Source: Symsagittifera roscoffensis (lineage: Eukaryota > Xenacoelomorpha > Acoela > Convolutidae). From it: a stretch of DNA of 64,000 nucleotides. Each line of letters opens with the position of its first letter. Within the stretch, counting starts at the first letter, position 1. This document shows positions 35,921 through 45,800 of the stretch, in pieces. The position numbers and the translations under genes are program-made. The stretch covers positions 8,027,954 to 8,091,953 of the forward strand of contig NC_087066.1 in NCBI RefSeq assembly GCF_963678635.1. The letters are read 5' to 3'. Under the pieces are notes generated by a model. It saw only the letters and a list, made by a program, of their open reading frames with translations, made no database searches and had not been told where the DNA came from.

Positions 35921-37324
35921 TTGTCGAACCAGCTGAAGAGATCCTGGCAGAACTTATTGAAGGATCATTTTGAATACGCTATGACGACACCCTCATCGGC
36001 ACCGCCGCTGATGGCGAATCCCTTTATCAGGACTGCAGGACAACTGATGTTCGCGTGGAGCCTGTTGGGGATAGAGCTGGAGACACTGACTTCGTACGAT
36101 AAGTTGAAGCTGGGAGGCAAAAATCTAGAGATATATCGAATGCTGATGCAGCACGTCGCCAGGGACAACTCAGGCCTGAGTCTGGCAAGAAGGAAAGATG
36201 CAACCTGTTTCTTGAGATGGACGATGTCGATGATGACTGACAGTACCATCCTAGCATGTCATCAGAGAGCAGTTGGAAGCAAGACGCTGGAAAGGAGAGT
36301 CTCCACAGTCATTTTGAATGTGTACCAGAGTACTGGAGTAGAGAAGGAGGATGGTTCTAGGCAATCTCTGGAGAACCATAGGAAGTTAGATGAGATACGA
36401 AGGTTCTACAACAAGAAGTTCGAGGAGAAACACGACGTTCACCGCAACCTGGCTTCGTCAGGGGAGTACTTAAAACTCAACAAAAAGGGAGAGTACCAGT
36501 ATGTTTCTGGAGTGATGGGAATGGCGTACAACCCCTTCTTGGACTTGGAAGCCGGAGGTGCCCACAGAAACTATGAGGTGGCGGAGCTGCTGAAGTTCTG
36601 GACAGAGAAGATAATGGAGATAGACACTGTGGAGAGAGAGAGACCTAGCCTGGGTCTGATTCTCGAGAGAACGCCGGAAGTGATAAGTGTGCCACGCTCA
36701 AGTAAAAGAGTGGAACTAAAAATGGGTAACGGGAATGGCGTGTTGACCACGAATCTGGGAGTGGTATGGAAATTACTCAGACCCTCCTGGTGTCCACATC
36801 CCCATGCGAGCCTGATTGAGGAGGTCACTGAGCGAGTGAGATTGGCACCGACAGAGGATGAGGATTTGGCGACCTTGAGTATAGTACATAGACTGATCCT
36901 GCCTCAGATGAAAGAGTCGAGTGAGGTGACGAGTGGAACAGGGTCGGTGAAGAGGATGGAGCCGGGCAGTTGTCTTGATTCGACATATGGCAACGGCGAG
37001 CATACTTGTGATGGACGATCATGCGTCAGGATACAGTCTTTCCAGAAAGAGGACCTCATCACCTGGTTTGAGGATATCACCGAAAGGGAGAAGAGCGAGA
37101 TACAGATAGTGGCTGAATGTTACGCGAGTAGCACCGTGAACCTAGCGACAGCCTTGGGATTTTTCTCAAGAATGTGTAGTCTCCAGTCACTGGAGAGGCT
37201 AGAGTCAGAACACCACCTGGTGACCGCGTTGAGCGTGGAATCATGGCCCGGAGTGTTACAAGTGAACCAGAAGCAATCAAGAGTTGGAAGATTGGACTCG
37301 AGGCGGAGATGGGATTTCCCATGA
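35921..37324 (+). CDS. 467-codon continuation after a single in-frame stop
   Basis: Same frame as the 610-aa ORF, separated only by one TAA followed by TTG, and with no ATG at its beginning; the first Met is 48 codons in. It is therefore more likely the second part of a readthrough or mutated longer protein than an independent gene. The sequence is largely helical, with a few cysteines near the C-terminus (for example CDGRSC). No known motif was seen. Confidence 0.5.
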   Translation: MSNQLKRSWQNLLKDHFEYAMTTPSSAPPLMANPFIRTAGQLMFAWSLLGIELETLTSYDKLKLGGKNLEIYRMLMQHVARDNSGLSLARRKDATCFLRWTMSMMTDSTILACHQRAVGSKTLERRVSTVILNVYQSTGVEKEDGSRQSLENHRKLDEIRRFYNKKFEEKHDVHRNLASSGEYLKLNKKGEYQYVSGVMGMAYNPFLDLEAGGAHRNYEVAELLKFWTEKIMEIDTVERERPSLGLILERTPEVISVPRSSKRVELKMGNGNGVLTTNLGVVWKLLRPSWCPHPHASLIEEVTERVRLAPTEDEDLATLSIVHRLILPQMKESSEVTSGTGSVKRMEPGSCLDSTYGNGEHTCDGRSCVRIQSFQKEDLITWFEDITEREKSEIQIVAECYASSTVNLATALGFFSRMCSLQSLERLESEHHLVTALSVESWPGVLQVNQKQSRVGRLDSRRRWDFP

Positions 37325-37410
37325 GCGAAGCCTATGGATTGCCCCTAAATGCGAAATCCTTAGTGGGGTCAGTGTTGGCTAACCTATGTGGAAGCCACTA
37401 ACCACTACAC

Positions 37411-38319
37411 ATGGCGATGGTGGAGGTGTCCAGCCAGAGGGTATTGATAGACAAAGCCTTCTCAGTGCCCAAGTGCGTGAGACTAGCTCGGATGTCGCAT
37501 CATTCACACAAGCTGTTGAGGAAGATCCGAGGAGCAGTACCGAAGGAACAAAGAGACGACTTGAGTGAAATCTGGGGTGAAGAACTCCTATGCTTGGAGA
37601 GCGAAAACACAAGTGATCATGGAAGGCAAAACGTGGTGGGGAAACCCGCAGTAGGTGCTCCAAGCTCGGAACTTGAGCCTCTCCTAGAAGCCTCGGGAGA
37701 ACGCAATCTTAGAAGCATCGACCTCACACATGGGGATTGTCCATGCCACTGTCTGGCGCAGACAGTGTGGTACCCAGACCGCGCCAATCTCTGTCTGATC
37801 TGGGACATAGAAGAAATTAAGTCGTTGGGACTACCGGAGCATCGACAAAAGGTGACCATCTTGGTGGTGAGCACGATGCTGGCTCTACGATGGATGGAAG
37901 AAAACATAGCGAAGTATAGAGAATCGAGAACGCCAACAGCTGAGTCGATTCATGCGATAGATTACAGCAGGAGACTTGAGTTGTTCGAGACCGCATGCAA
38001 GGTATTCGCCATACCAGTGGAGATCAGACATATATGGAGCCGCCTGGGATTCTTTCTTTGGTTTCGTGCGACGTTAACATCCTGGTTATATCTGGTGACA
38101 AAGGACCACATGAGGAAACATCAAAAGGAATATCGACAATTCCAAGCCGAGATAGGACCAAATGCCTTCAAGAGACCTCTGCTAACCCATCGAAATGCGA
38201 TCACGACGGGGTGGAAAAGAGTGGGCAGAGTATCCAGAGACAATTCTAGAGCGAGAGAATCGATACTAGAGGAGGACCTGGCGAAGAATATAAGCATGAG
38301 TCTTCACAATTCCTTCTAA
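37411..38319 (+). CDS. Unrecognised 302-aa protein
   Basis: Starts at ATG 37411, 86 bases after the previous stop. The protein is mixed helical, with a short Cys/His cluster (HGDCPCHC near residue 110) and hydrophobic segments around residues 140-155 and 210-225. It ends at TAA 38317-38319, and the same frame then continues 67 codons from TTG, repeating the TAA-TTG pattern seen at 35918. No family was recognised. Confidence 0.5.
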   Translation: MAMVEVSSQRVLIDKAFSVPKCVRLARMSHHSHKLLRKIRGAVPKEQRDDLSEIWGEELLCLESENTSDHGRQNVVGKPAVGAPSSELEPLLEASGERNLRSIDLTHGDCPCHCLAQTVWYPDRANLCLIWDIEEIKSLGLPEHRQKVTILVVSTMLALRWMEENIAKYRESRTPTAESIHAIDYSRRLELFETACKVFAIPVEIRHIWSRLGFFLWFRATLTSWLYLVTKDHMRKHQKEYRQFQAEIGPNAFKRPLLTHRNAITTGWKRVGRVSRDNSRARESILEEDLAKNISMSLHNSF

Positions 38320-38523
38320 TTGAACCGGGAGTCGAAGGTAAAGAGCTTACCAAATCAATCGAAGAGGTTGCAAGAGCAGAGGGAGTGGATGCGATCCTAT
38401 GAACAGCTGATGGCCTGGGAGGAAATTGTGATCAGCTCCGATGACGAAGAGGCACTGTTGGAACAAATTACAGTGTCAAGAACACCGGTGTCGGGTACCT
38501 CGAGGGCGAAGGACACGAGGTGA
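38320..38523 (+). CDS. 67-codon acidic continuation after an in-frame stop
   Basis: In frame with the 302-aa ORF after one TAA. It has coding-like composition with an acidic SSDDEEALLEQ motif and no ATG at its start. It is interpreted as the C-terminus of the 302-aa protein reached by readthrough or cut off by mutation. The stop is TGA at 38521-38523. Confidence 0.35.
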   Translation: MNRESKVKSLPNQSKRLQEQREWMRSYEQLMAWEEIVISSDDEEALLEQITVSRTPVSGTSRAKDTR

Positions 38524-38563
38524 GCCGGTGGCTCGAAGGGAAAATTCTAGAGTCTTGAGTCTT

Positions 38564-38576
38564 GAGAGGGAGGGGG
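38564..38576 (+). promoter_or_regulatory. Polypurine-tract-like sequence
   Basis: GAGAGGGAGGGGG lies just downstream of the last ORF and about ten bases before a TG that opens a hairpin, which is the position and composition of a plus-strand primer tract next to a 3' LTR. Confidence 0.35.
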
Positions 38577-38583
38577 CTCGAGG

Positions 38584-38610
38584 GTGAACTCGGATGAAAT
38601 CCGGGTTCAC
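38584..38610 (+). repeat. 12-bp stem hairpin with GAA loop
   Basis: GTGAACTCGGAT and ATCCGGGTTCAC pair with one mismatch around a GAA loop. It could be the first bases of the 3' LTR of element 2 or a terminal structure. Confidence 0.7.
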
Positions 38611-39790
38611 GAAAAAGAAATTTTAGACGAATAAGATATTGTTATTAAAATGATAGATCTATTATATAAATCAAAATGATGCATGACAATTTCCTGACTG
38701 AATAGGACAAAAGAAATTTTAAAATTACCAGCTTAAAAAGCGGGGATTCATGGGTGCAGGTGTGTGCAGATTTTGATTGCTGTTTAGCGATAGTGTGAAA
38801 ATTTTATATGGTTGTGAATTTTGGAAGGTAGATAAACTTAAGTCCGATGCAAACTTCTGTAAATGACCACTGGCACTGTATCTTGAGCAACACTCGGTTC
38901 TCTGGGACTCACTGGCAGAGGACAACACGCGATGAGGACATCGATCTCGAGTCCGGGGAGTATGTGCCAGTCGGTCATGTCTGGAGGTTTGACCTTGAGA
39001 AACACGTAATTTTGGAGTGAAGTTTTAATTTTAAAAATTTCGAATGGAACCTGTCATGCTCAGTTTTCTCGAACCAACTGAAAACAAAAAGTGAAAAAAC
39101 AGAACGTCCGAATTGACAATTGCGGGGAAACTACTCAAGAAAAAGGCAGGAAATTGCTATTCGCAATTTCTCGATACGAAATAATAAGAGAGTAGAGCTG
39201 TCTTATCCCGAAAACAGGAGAATAGAACACAGACTTGAGAAAGGACGATTATTCGAACGGAACAGAGTGAACATTCAATGGAAGAGAGGACAACTTGAGT
39301 GTCCCGATGGTTCATACAGAAACTTTGTTTCTTGAGACAGAACTTACTTCTGTTGTTAAAACTAATTAGCATCAAACTTATTTAGTTATATTATTTGATT
39401 CTCGAGCTGATCATCTTTTAATTACCCCTCATACTCAAGCGCATCGACATGTGACTTCTCAATTTAAATTTCTCGAGTGTATTTTATGATAGTTATGTTG
39501 AGATAAGGCGAGTTTTAGGTTGATCCATCTGAAATGGATCAAAGTTCCACTGTCCAATAAAAAGTAACTAAGCGGATTGTTCCGACCCGGTTTTTAACGG
39601 CGTTCATGTATTTTGGGTATTTCGAGACCTGAGTATGGGGACGTTTTTATTTCTAGAGTGGGGGGTATTTTGGAAGTGGCCTTTAAGCTGTAACGGGTCG
39701 TGGTCTCATGTCATAAGCGAACCCAATTGGCTCCGACCGTTCTTGAGGTAGAAAAACACAAGAGATAGTGTCCCTGACTCTTGAGCCAAT
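38611..39790 (+). other. Presumed 3' non-coding end or LTR of element 2
   Basis: No ORF is supported. CTTGAG occurs eight times between 38521 and 39790 (at 38554, 38561, 38994, 39234, 39294, 39331, 39742 and 39780), with CTCGAG and CTCAAG several times more. AATAAA is present near 39556. The partner LTR would lie in or beyond the gap, so the LTR identity cannot be proved here. Confidence 0.35.
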
Positions 39791-39949
39791 GGTTATAGGG
39801 CCTATTTTTCTTAAGCCTCATGTGTGACTGCAGTAGACGAATGTTACACATAAAGAATGAGAATTCATTTCCTAACTTAAATCATTGTTTAGAGCTGGAC
39901 TTTCGTCAACAGTTAGACCTTCAACGTCGGTTATTCGGATCCAAAAAAC

Positions 39950-40155
39950 GGCTCTTTTTTCCTCCCCCCACCTCACTCATACATGAATTTTATGGTCTAA
40001 CGAGTGATTTTACAAGGTTAATTATGAAGATCAAATATGTTTATCATGGCCTAATTAGCCTGCATGTCAATTTTCATTTTCATGACAATCGAACAAAGTG
40101 GACACTAACTTCAAATACAAAAATTTGCGAGGGGGGGGGGGGGAGAAAAAGAGCC
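39950..40155 (+). mobile_element. MITE family M, copy 1
   Basis: Ends GGCTCTTTTTTCC and GGAGAAAAAGAGCC are inverted repeats, each followed inward by a C or G run. The 8-bp direct repeat CAAAAAAC flanks it exactly (39942-39949 and 40156-40163). The internal sequence shares GGTTTTACAAGGTTAAT-like and CATGTCAATTTTCAT blocks with copies 2-4. Confidence 0.85.
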
Positions 40156-40163
40156 CAAAAAAC

Positions 40164-40883
40164 GAAATACATGACCAGAGTCCGGAAATGACGTTCAAGT
40201 AATATCAAAAAAATTAATTGACCAATAAGTTTTTGATGAACAAAGGGACAATTGACTCAGTTTTGATAGGAGCTTTGTTTTTTTTTGTTAATGTGCCTAC
40301 TAGGTTGAGAATTAAGGGTTTTAATGAAAAAGAATCGAAATTAGTACTATCATGCGGCAAAATCATACATTTAGCCATAAAATTACGCAAAAGAGTTACA
40401 AAAAAGAAAAAAACTCAGGCAACTATAGGGGAAGCGGAAAAGTTGCGTATGTAACCTGTCGAGTGTCATGTGTTTGTAGACGTGTATGTGGATGCCCTTG
40501 TAGGCGAATGACGTCACTGTTTTGGAGTATATCTGGTGGTCCTGCATTCCAGCATCATCACCATTACTTTTCCTTCTGAATGACACCATATCCTCATCAT
40601 CGTCATTAGTATAATCATTTTCGTTGTCTGCGACTCGTTGCAAAGTTGAGTTGAAAACTTTTTTGCTTTCTTTCACAAGATATTGCTCAGCTACCCTTCA
40701 CCTTTAATTTATAATTCAGAGAAAGTTAAGTCCTTCGAAATTTGTTTTTGGCCATACCAAACAAACAAACGAATACTTTATGGTTCCTTTAAAACATTGA
40801 AATACTGTTTAATTTTTGTGGTCATTTATTGTTATGGCATGAGTTGTCTTTATGTTTTTGTGATGACATATCGTACCTTTTTT
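40164..40883. other. Intergenic DNA between MITEs
   Basis: No supportable gene. A minus-strand frame (about 40676 to 40505) encodes a short acidic stretch with DDDEDM that looks slightly protein-like, but it has no ATG, no boundaries and no recognised motif. Confidence 0.35.
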
Positions 40884-41295
40884 CAGGGGTGGATCTAGGA
40901 TTTTTTCTAGGGGGGGATTTTCAAAAAACGAATTCAAAAATTTTCTCGACCTTTTTTGTAGGTCAACCAAATTGATTTTCTGAGCTCTCCTAAATCACTA
41001 TAAAGACCCCATTTTGACTAAATTTTATGCGCCGCACGCAAAAATGTAAAAAAGGGCATTTTTAGGCACTTTTTGTGATATTTCGACCTTAAAATTAGTA
41101 TATCCTCCCCCTCAAAATTAGTATATACTGGTGCCGAAGGCGCCTTTAGAAAAATTTTAGGATGCGTCACCAAAAAAGGATATCTGAAAGTAGTACAAAG
41201 GGGGGACCCTATGGGTCGGCTGGGGGTCAAACTCAAATTCCTGAGAGAGGGCATCCGCCTCCCCCCCCCCCCCCCCCCCTCCCAATCCACTGGTG
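40884..41295. mobile_element. hAT-like MITE, 412 bp
   Basis: Starts CAGGGGTGGATC and ends with the complement of CACCAGTGGATT, an imperfect inverted terminal repeat of the hAT type. Flanked by CCTTTTTT (40876-40883) and CCTTTTTC (41296-41303), an 8-bp target duplication with one mismatch. It contains a run of about 18 C near its right end. No transposase is encoded. Confidence 0.6.
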
Positions 41296-41379
41296 CCTTT
41301 TTCAAGGCTTTTTACTGCCCCTTCCCCGCTTCTAATGAGAATGTTACCCAAAACCTAATTTAAAATTACCCAACTGTTT

Positions 41380-41460
41380 CATCCCCCCTTTCACCTTACA
41401 AAAAACACTTCTATGGTTTAACGAGTGGTTTTACAAAGCCTTTTGCAAGCACAAAATTTA
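41380..41460 (+). mobile_element. MITE family M, degraded fragment
   Basis: Contains TGGTTTAACGAGTGGTTTTACAA, matching the internal block of copy 4 and copy 1, preceded by a short C run. Ends are not recognisable. Confidence 0.4.
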
Positions 41461-41535
41461 CCCAAAATCAATCTTTTAGTATCTTCCTTAACAATATTTG
41501 AAACTGATTTCCGGGCACAACATATATTGTTTTGA

Positions 41536-41734
41536 GGCTCCTTTTCCTTCCCCCCCCCACCTTCAAATTTTCAAAATTAAAATAACTGTTCACATTGTCC
41601 GATTGTCATGATAAATGACATGCATGCTAATTAGGCCATGACAAACATCTTTGGTCTTCACAATCAACCTTGTAAGACTACTCGGTAGATTATACAATTG
41701 ATGCTCGTGTGAGGTGGGGAAAGGAAAAAGAGCC
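41536..41734 (-). mobile_element. MITE family M, copy 2 (opposite orientation)
   Basis: GGCTCCTTTTCC...GGAAAAAGAGCC ends, C run near the left end and a shorter G run near the right. Flanks TGTTTTGA and TTTTTTGA form an 8-bp duplication with one mismatch. Internal sequence is the reverse complement of copies 1 and 4. Confidence 0.8.
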
Positions 41735-42170
41735 TTTTTTGATTATGGGCGGGATGGGGGTTTATTTCAGTTCAAATTGATCTTAATTAGGATTGAGCAA
41801 GCTAAAATGGGATCGAGTTCGCTTTCATAATGACCTCTTGTTTCAGATTTTGCCAACACAAGAAGTAAAAGTAAGGACACAAAAAAAATTTGCATTATTG
41901 TCATTTCTAAATATCTTTTCGTCAATTAACGATTCAAGAAACGATATATAATTAAATTCATATTCTATGAATTACACATTTTTTAGCGGCAAAAGGTTGA
42001 CTTTCTTTTAAGAAAAAAGCTTTTTAAGCGGGGAGAAGTAATGTCCTTTTTTCAGCCGAGATATGAATCATTGAAAACAAATGAATTCCGGCTTTTCTAA
42101 AGCCCTGATTAATCAGTTTTGCGATGCAGCCATTGGTTTCATAAAAATTTACTAAGTAGTTACTGGTCCC

Positions 42171-42384
42171 GGTTCTTTTCCTTCCCCCCCCCCCCCCCAC
42201 CTGCAAATGTTTACATGTAAATTTGTTGACCACTTTGTCGGATTGTTATGAAAATTTACATACAATTTAATAAGGCCACGACAAACATATTTGGTCTTCA
42301 TAATCAACCTCGTAAAACCACTCGTTACACTAAAAAAATGAAGCTCACGTGAGTGGGTGGGGGGGGGGGGTTGGAAAATGGGCC
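42171..42384 (-). mobile_element. MITE family M, copy 3
   Basis: GGTTCTTTTCC...GGAAAATGGGCC ends with a 16-C run inside the left end and a 13-G run inside the right. Flanks CTGGTCCC and TTGGTCCC are an 8-bp duplication with one mismatch. Confidence 0.8.
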
Positions 42385-42666
42385 TTGGTCCCTAAGCTAG
42401 AAGGGTTTTTTTGATTTTACCCACCTGCTGTAGGCACCAGTATCAGGTTTTACGATGGGTTTCACAAGTGTTTCACAAGTTTCACATGTATGAGGACCAA
42501 ATCTTCTGGTCATGGCTTAGTCAGTCCGCTAATTTCTTAAAAACTGGACGATGATGTGAACAGAAAATAAAATCGATATGGAGGAGAGGGAAAAAAGTGT
42601 TTCAGGGGAGATAATGCGTGCACCAAATGTTTCGTTAAAAAACTTTTATCTCGAGGTGAAGCTCCA

Positions 42667-42876
42667 GGCTCCCCCCCCCCCCCCCCCTTCCCCTCCCCCA
42701 CCTCACACAACTATCAATTTTATGGTGTAACGAGTGGTTTTACAAGGTTAATTAAGGAGCTAATAAATGTTTGACACAGACTAATTACTCCTCATGTCAA
42801 TTTTCATAACGATTGGACAATGTTAACAGTAGTTTTTCAAGAAAAAAACTGCAGGTGGGGGGAAGCAAAAAGAGTC
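42667..42876 (+). mobile_element. MITE family M, copy 4
   Basis: GGCTCCCCC...GCAAAAAGAGTC ends; flanks AAGCTCCA (42659-42666) and AAGCTCCA (42877-42884) are an exact 8-bp duplication. The right end and its target repeat are also found at the start of repeat B near 50422, so this MITE was present before the large duplication. Confidence 0.85.
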
Positions 42877-45800
42877 AAGCTCCACTTCACAAACAGTCAA
42901 AAAAATTTTAAAAAAGTAAATCTAAAAGTTAAACAAAGTAGCTCTCAAAATATCAATGTTAAATCAGTGCCGGAATCAACTCACTGACCTGAATAGTAAA
43001 AGCATCTCGCCAATGAATCTGCAACACGGTCGCTTGACAATCGCCAAGTACTTGTCATCAATATACCAGAAACAAAAGATGATATTAACACAGGACTTCG
43101 TAATCTGCCACTAAGCTCGCTGACGCGCATGCTTAAAATGAAGAGCAAGCATACCAACCAAAGGAGAGTCAGATTTTTTGACGCGGGCGGCCACCCTAAC
43201 CACATCAAATGAAAATCCTATTAGGAAGTTAGATGAGCAAGCTAGTTTATCAAGTTATTCAAAAATAATTGAGGTCCGTTGATTTTCAATGGTCGGGACG
43301 CCAGTATTATAAAGAAAAATGGTTCAAAATTTATTGATTAAAAATTTATTTTTGTTCAAAAAAGAGAATAAACGTCCAAACAAAGACGTATTTTTCTGTT
43401 TCGGCCACTTTTCCGATTGGATGTTTAAATACCCTTCAACAGTTTTTTAGTACACAGTGAAATATTTTGTTTTTTTTTTATAATAAGTTTTTTCTTTAAA
43501 AAAACTATTTTGTAGTTCAATCAATTTTTGTTTTGGACTGTATTTTTTAACTTTTATATTGGTATAAAAATATATTTAAATATATAGCTATGCTTTAATT
43601 TTTCTCGCGAATTTTACGAAACTTAGCAAAAACTGCTAATTATTTTTAAATAAGAATTTTAAACAACAGCTTGTTCTTGTTTTTTTTTCAAACTTTATAT
43701 ACATATGTGATTTGCTCACTATAAAAAGAGTGCATCACAATCTTATGTATCTTCTTAACGAAGTGGTAAGTGCTCTCAAGATAAAACCTAGTTTTTCCAT
43801 TTTTCAAATAAAAAAGAGTATTTATGCGTGTTGTGGTTTGGTTTTACTGAAAATTTGTTCCACATAATCAGACAGTTTTCCTGAATACCTTCTCAGAACT
43901 GCACATGTGGACAAAATTAACAAAATTTAGGTTTTTAATCCTAAAATACCTGATTTTAAGGACCATTTTAGACAATTTTTACTTTGAATTAAAAAAAAAA
44001 TTTTACATTGACCGAAAGCAAGTGATCTGATCTACCCTCTCTGAATATCTCTTTTCCTAATTTGAAGCACTTATCAGTTTTTTCTGGGCCTGTACATGAC
44101 CTTTTTTACAACCTGCACTAGATTTTTCATCATAGTGATCTCTTTCTCGAATGAGCGGAATAAAAAAATTGTTCATGCGATGTGAAATCTTCTCAGCGAG
44201 AAAACTGAAACAACCATCGGACTAATTTCCTAAACTCAGCTGTTTCTTACAGTTTTATGCGTTTTGAGAAACTTAGTACCGATGATGAAAGTGGCACTCT
44301 CGACCCGAAAAAAAAATGACGAGTGTTTCAAATTAAAAAATGAAACTTTCAGAAACGGTAGTTCAGATCATTTGCTGTCGCTCGAAGTAGTTTTTTTTTT
44401 GAAATTCGATTTAATTTTTGTCCAAACTAATCCTTGGTGTGAAGCCTTATCTAATTAACGAACATTATTCTGTGCATATTTTTGTCCAATAGTATAATGT
44501 TTCACCATTTTTTTTCTGCTGGTTTGAAAACGCATAATGCTCATTGATTTCGCTGAAAAAAATTGATATCCTGGGCCTTGATATTACACTTCAAGTTTTA
44601 CACTAGTGGACGGAAGTATGGTCGAAATAAGGTTTGTCACTTAAAAAAGGCCTAACTCTAAGGATGTTTTTGGACAAAAATTACTTCGAATGTCAAAAAA
44701 AATTACTTCATTGCCTTGGTAATTGATGCGATCTCTTATTGAAACATTTTCTCCTTTGCAGACAACATCAAATCTGAAAATTAATCAAGTTAATCACTTG
44801 AAAACTCCGAGTACCTGTTTAGGTTGGTATAAGTTCAAAAGTATCAAAAATATAATCAAAAGAAATCCTTGAGTACGAAATCATTGAGTTTCGGAAAACA
44901 AACTTTCATCTTTCTCAACAATTGTACAATTTATTGGCTTTTTCTCGGCCACAAAATCCAGTGCCTTATATTTAGAGTTTCTTTAAACGCTTCTTGATGT
45001 TTTACTTGAAATCCGCAACACTGAGACAAATTTATTCACAAGCCTTGGTTTTCACAGTCAAATCTAACTGCTCGCATCAGGGCAAAGCGTTCAACTTTCC
45101 AATTGACTTTCAATTGTCTGAAGTAGTTTCTAGTGCAACTTTTTAAAATTAAATATTGAAACCAAAAAATGTTTTTAAAGTAAAAATGAACAGTTTAATT
45201 GATCGACTTTTAGTACAGGAAACAATTTATATCAGCTACTAACTATCGATGTTTGGACCACTTTTTGTATCTCAATCCAAATTCGATTAATATTTGGGCA
45301 GCATTTTTTCGTTGCATACAGGTCAATAATTGTTAATTTTAGGAAACTTTAAGCAATCATTTCGAAGCCAAATTGTGCACTGGATAGGCACACAAACTTG
45401 TGTCTGACTGATCCTGGACTCCAGAGACAAGTTTTTAAGCACGTTAAAATTTTATCGGAGCGATTAAAGAAAGTAAAAGAACAAAAGAGGAACAAAGGGA
45501 GTGACCTTGCTGCTGAAATCAATTAATCCAATACAACTCGGAGCATAAAATTGCCAAAAATTAATAAAAACACCAAAAAGCTGCCATAGACCTGCATAAT
45601 TCTATGGATCCGAGCTACTGAAATGACATTTCACGGCAAAATTTGGAAAATGTTAACTAAATTTTGATTGCTTGTTCCCATTTTAAAAAACGAACGTTGT
45701 CCATTCCCATAAATTGTGTAAAAATAGCAGGTCGAATACTTTTGTTTCATTTCGCCTGCATGTAAGAAGCCAAATATGATTGCCCAAAAGCATAGTTGGG

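Larger units (their letters stand above)
23140..39790 (+). mobile_element. Second giant Ty3/Gypsy-like element with cargo ORFs (element 2), 5' end missing
   Basis: A GC-richer block, all major ORFs on the plus strand. Pol (PR, RT, RNase H, integrase, macro-like module) occupies 23140-29360. About 9 kb of further ORFs follow (coiled coil, SGNH hydrolase, SGNH-like protein and unrecognised proteins). A polypurine-like tract and a TG-starting hairpin near 38564-38610 may mark the 3' LTR. The block's unity is supported by shared composition and by the dense CTYRAG hexamers that run to about 39785. The 5' LTR and any gag upstream of pol are lost in the gap. Several frameshifts and single stops indicate decay, programmed recoding or assembly indels. 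Confidence 0.7.

Noticed and set aside
40383-40676. Minus-strand acidic ORF with DDDEDM
   Set aside because: Starts at GTG, lacks splice-supported boundaries and ends in an unrelated hydrophobic run; insufficient evidence for a host exon.
40131-42687. Long C and G homopolymers as sequencing artefacts
   Set aside because: They lie at consistent places inside the MITE ends in both orientations, so they are a property of the family, although their exact lengths may be unreliable.
42900-43215. Coding-like stretch at the start of repeat A (both strands open)
   Set aside because: The frame is shifted in copy B by indels, and neither strand gives a recognised domain.
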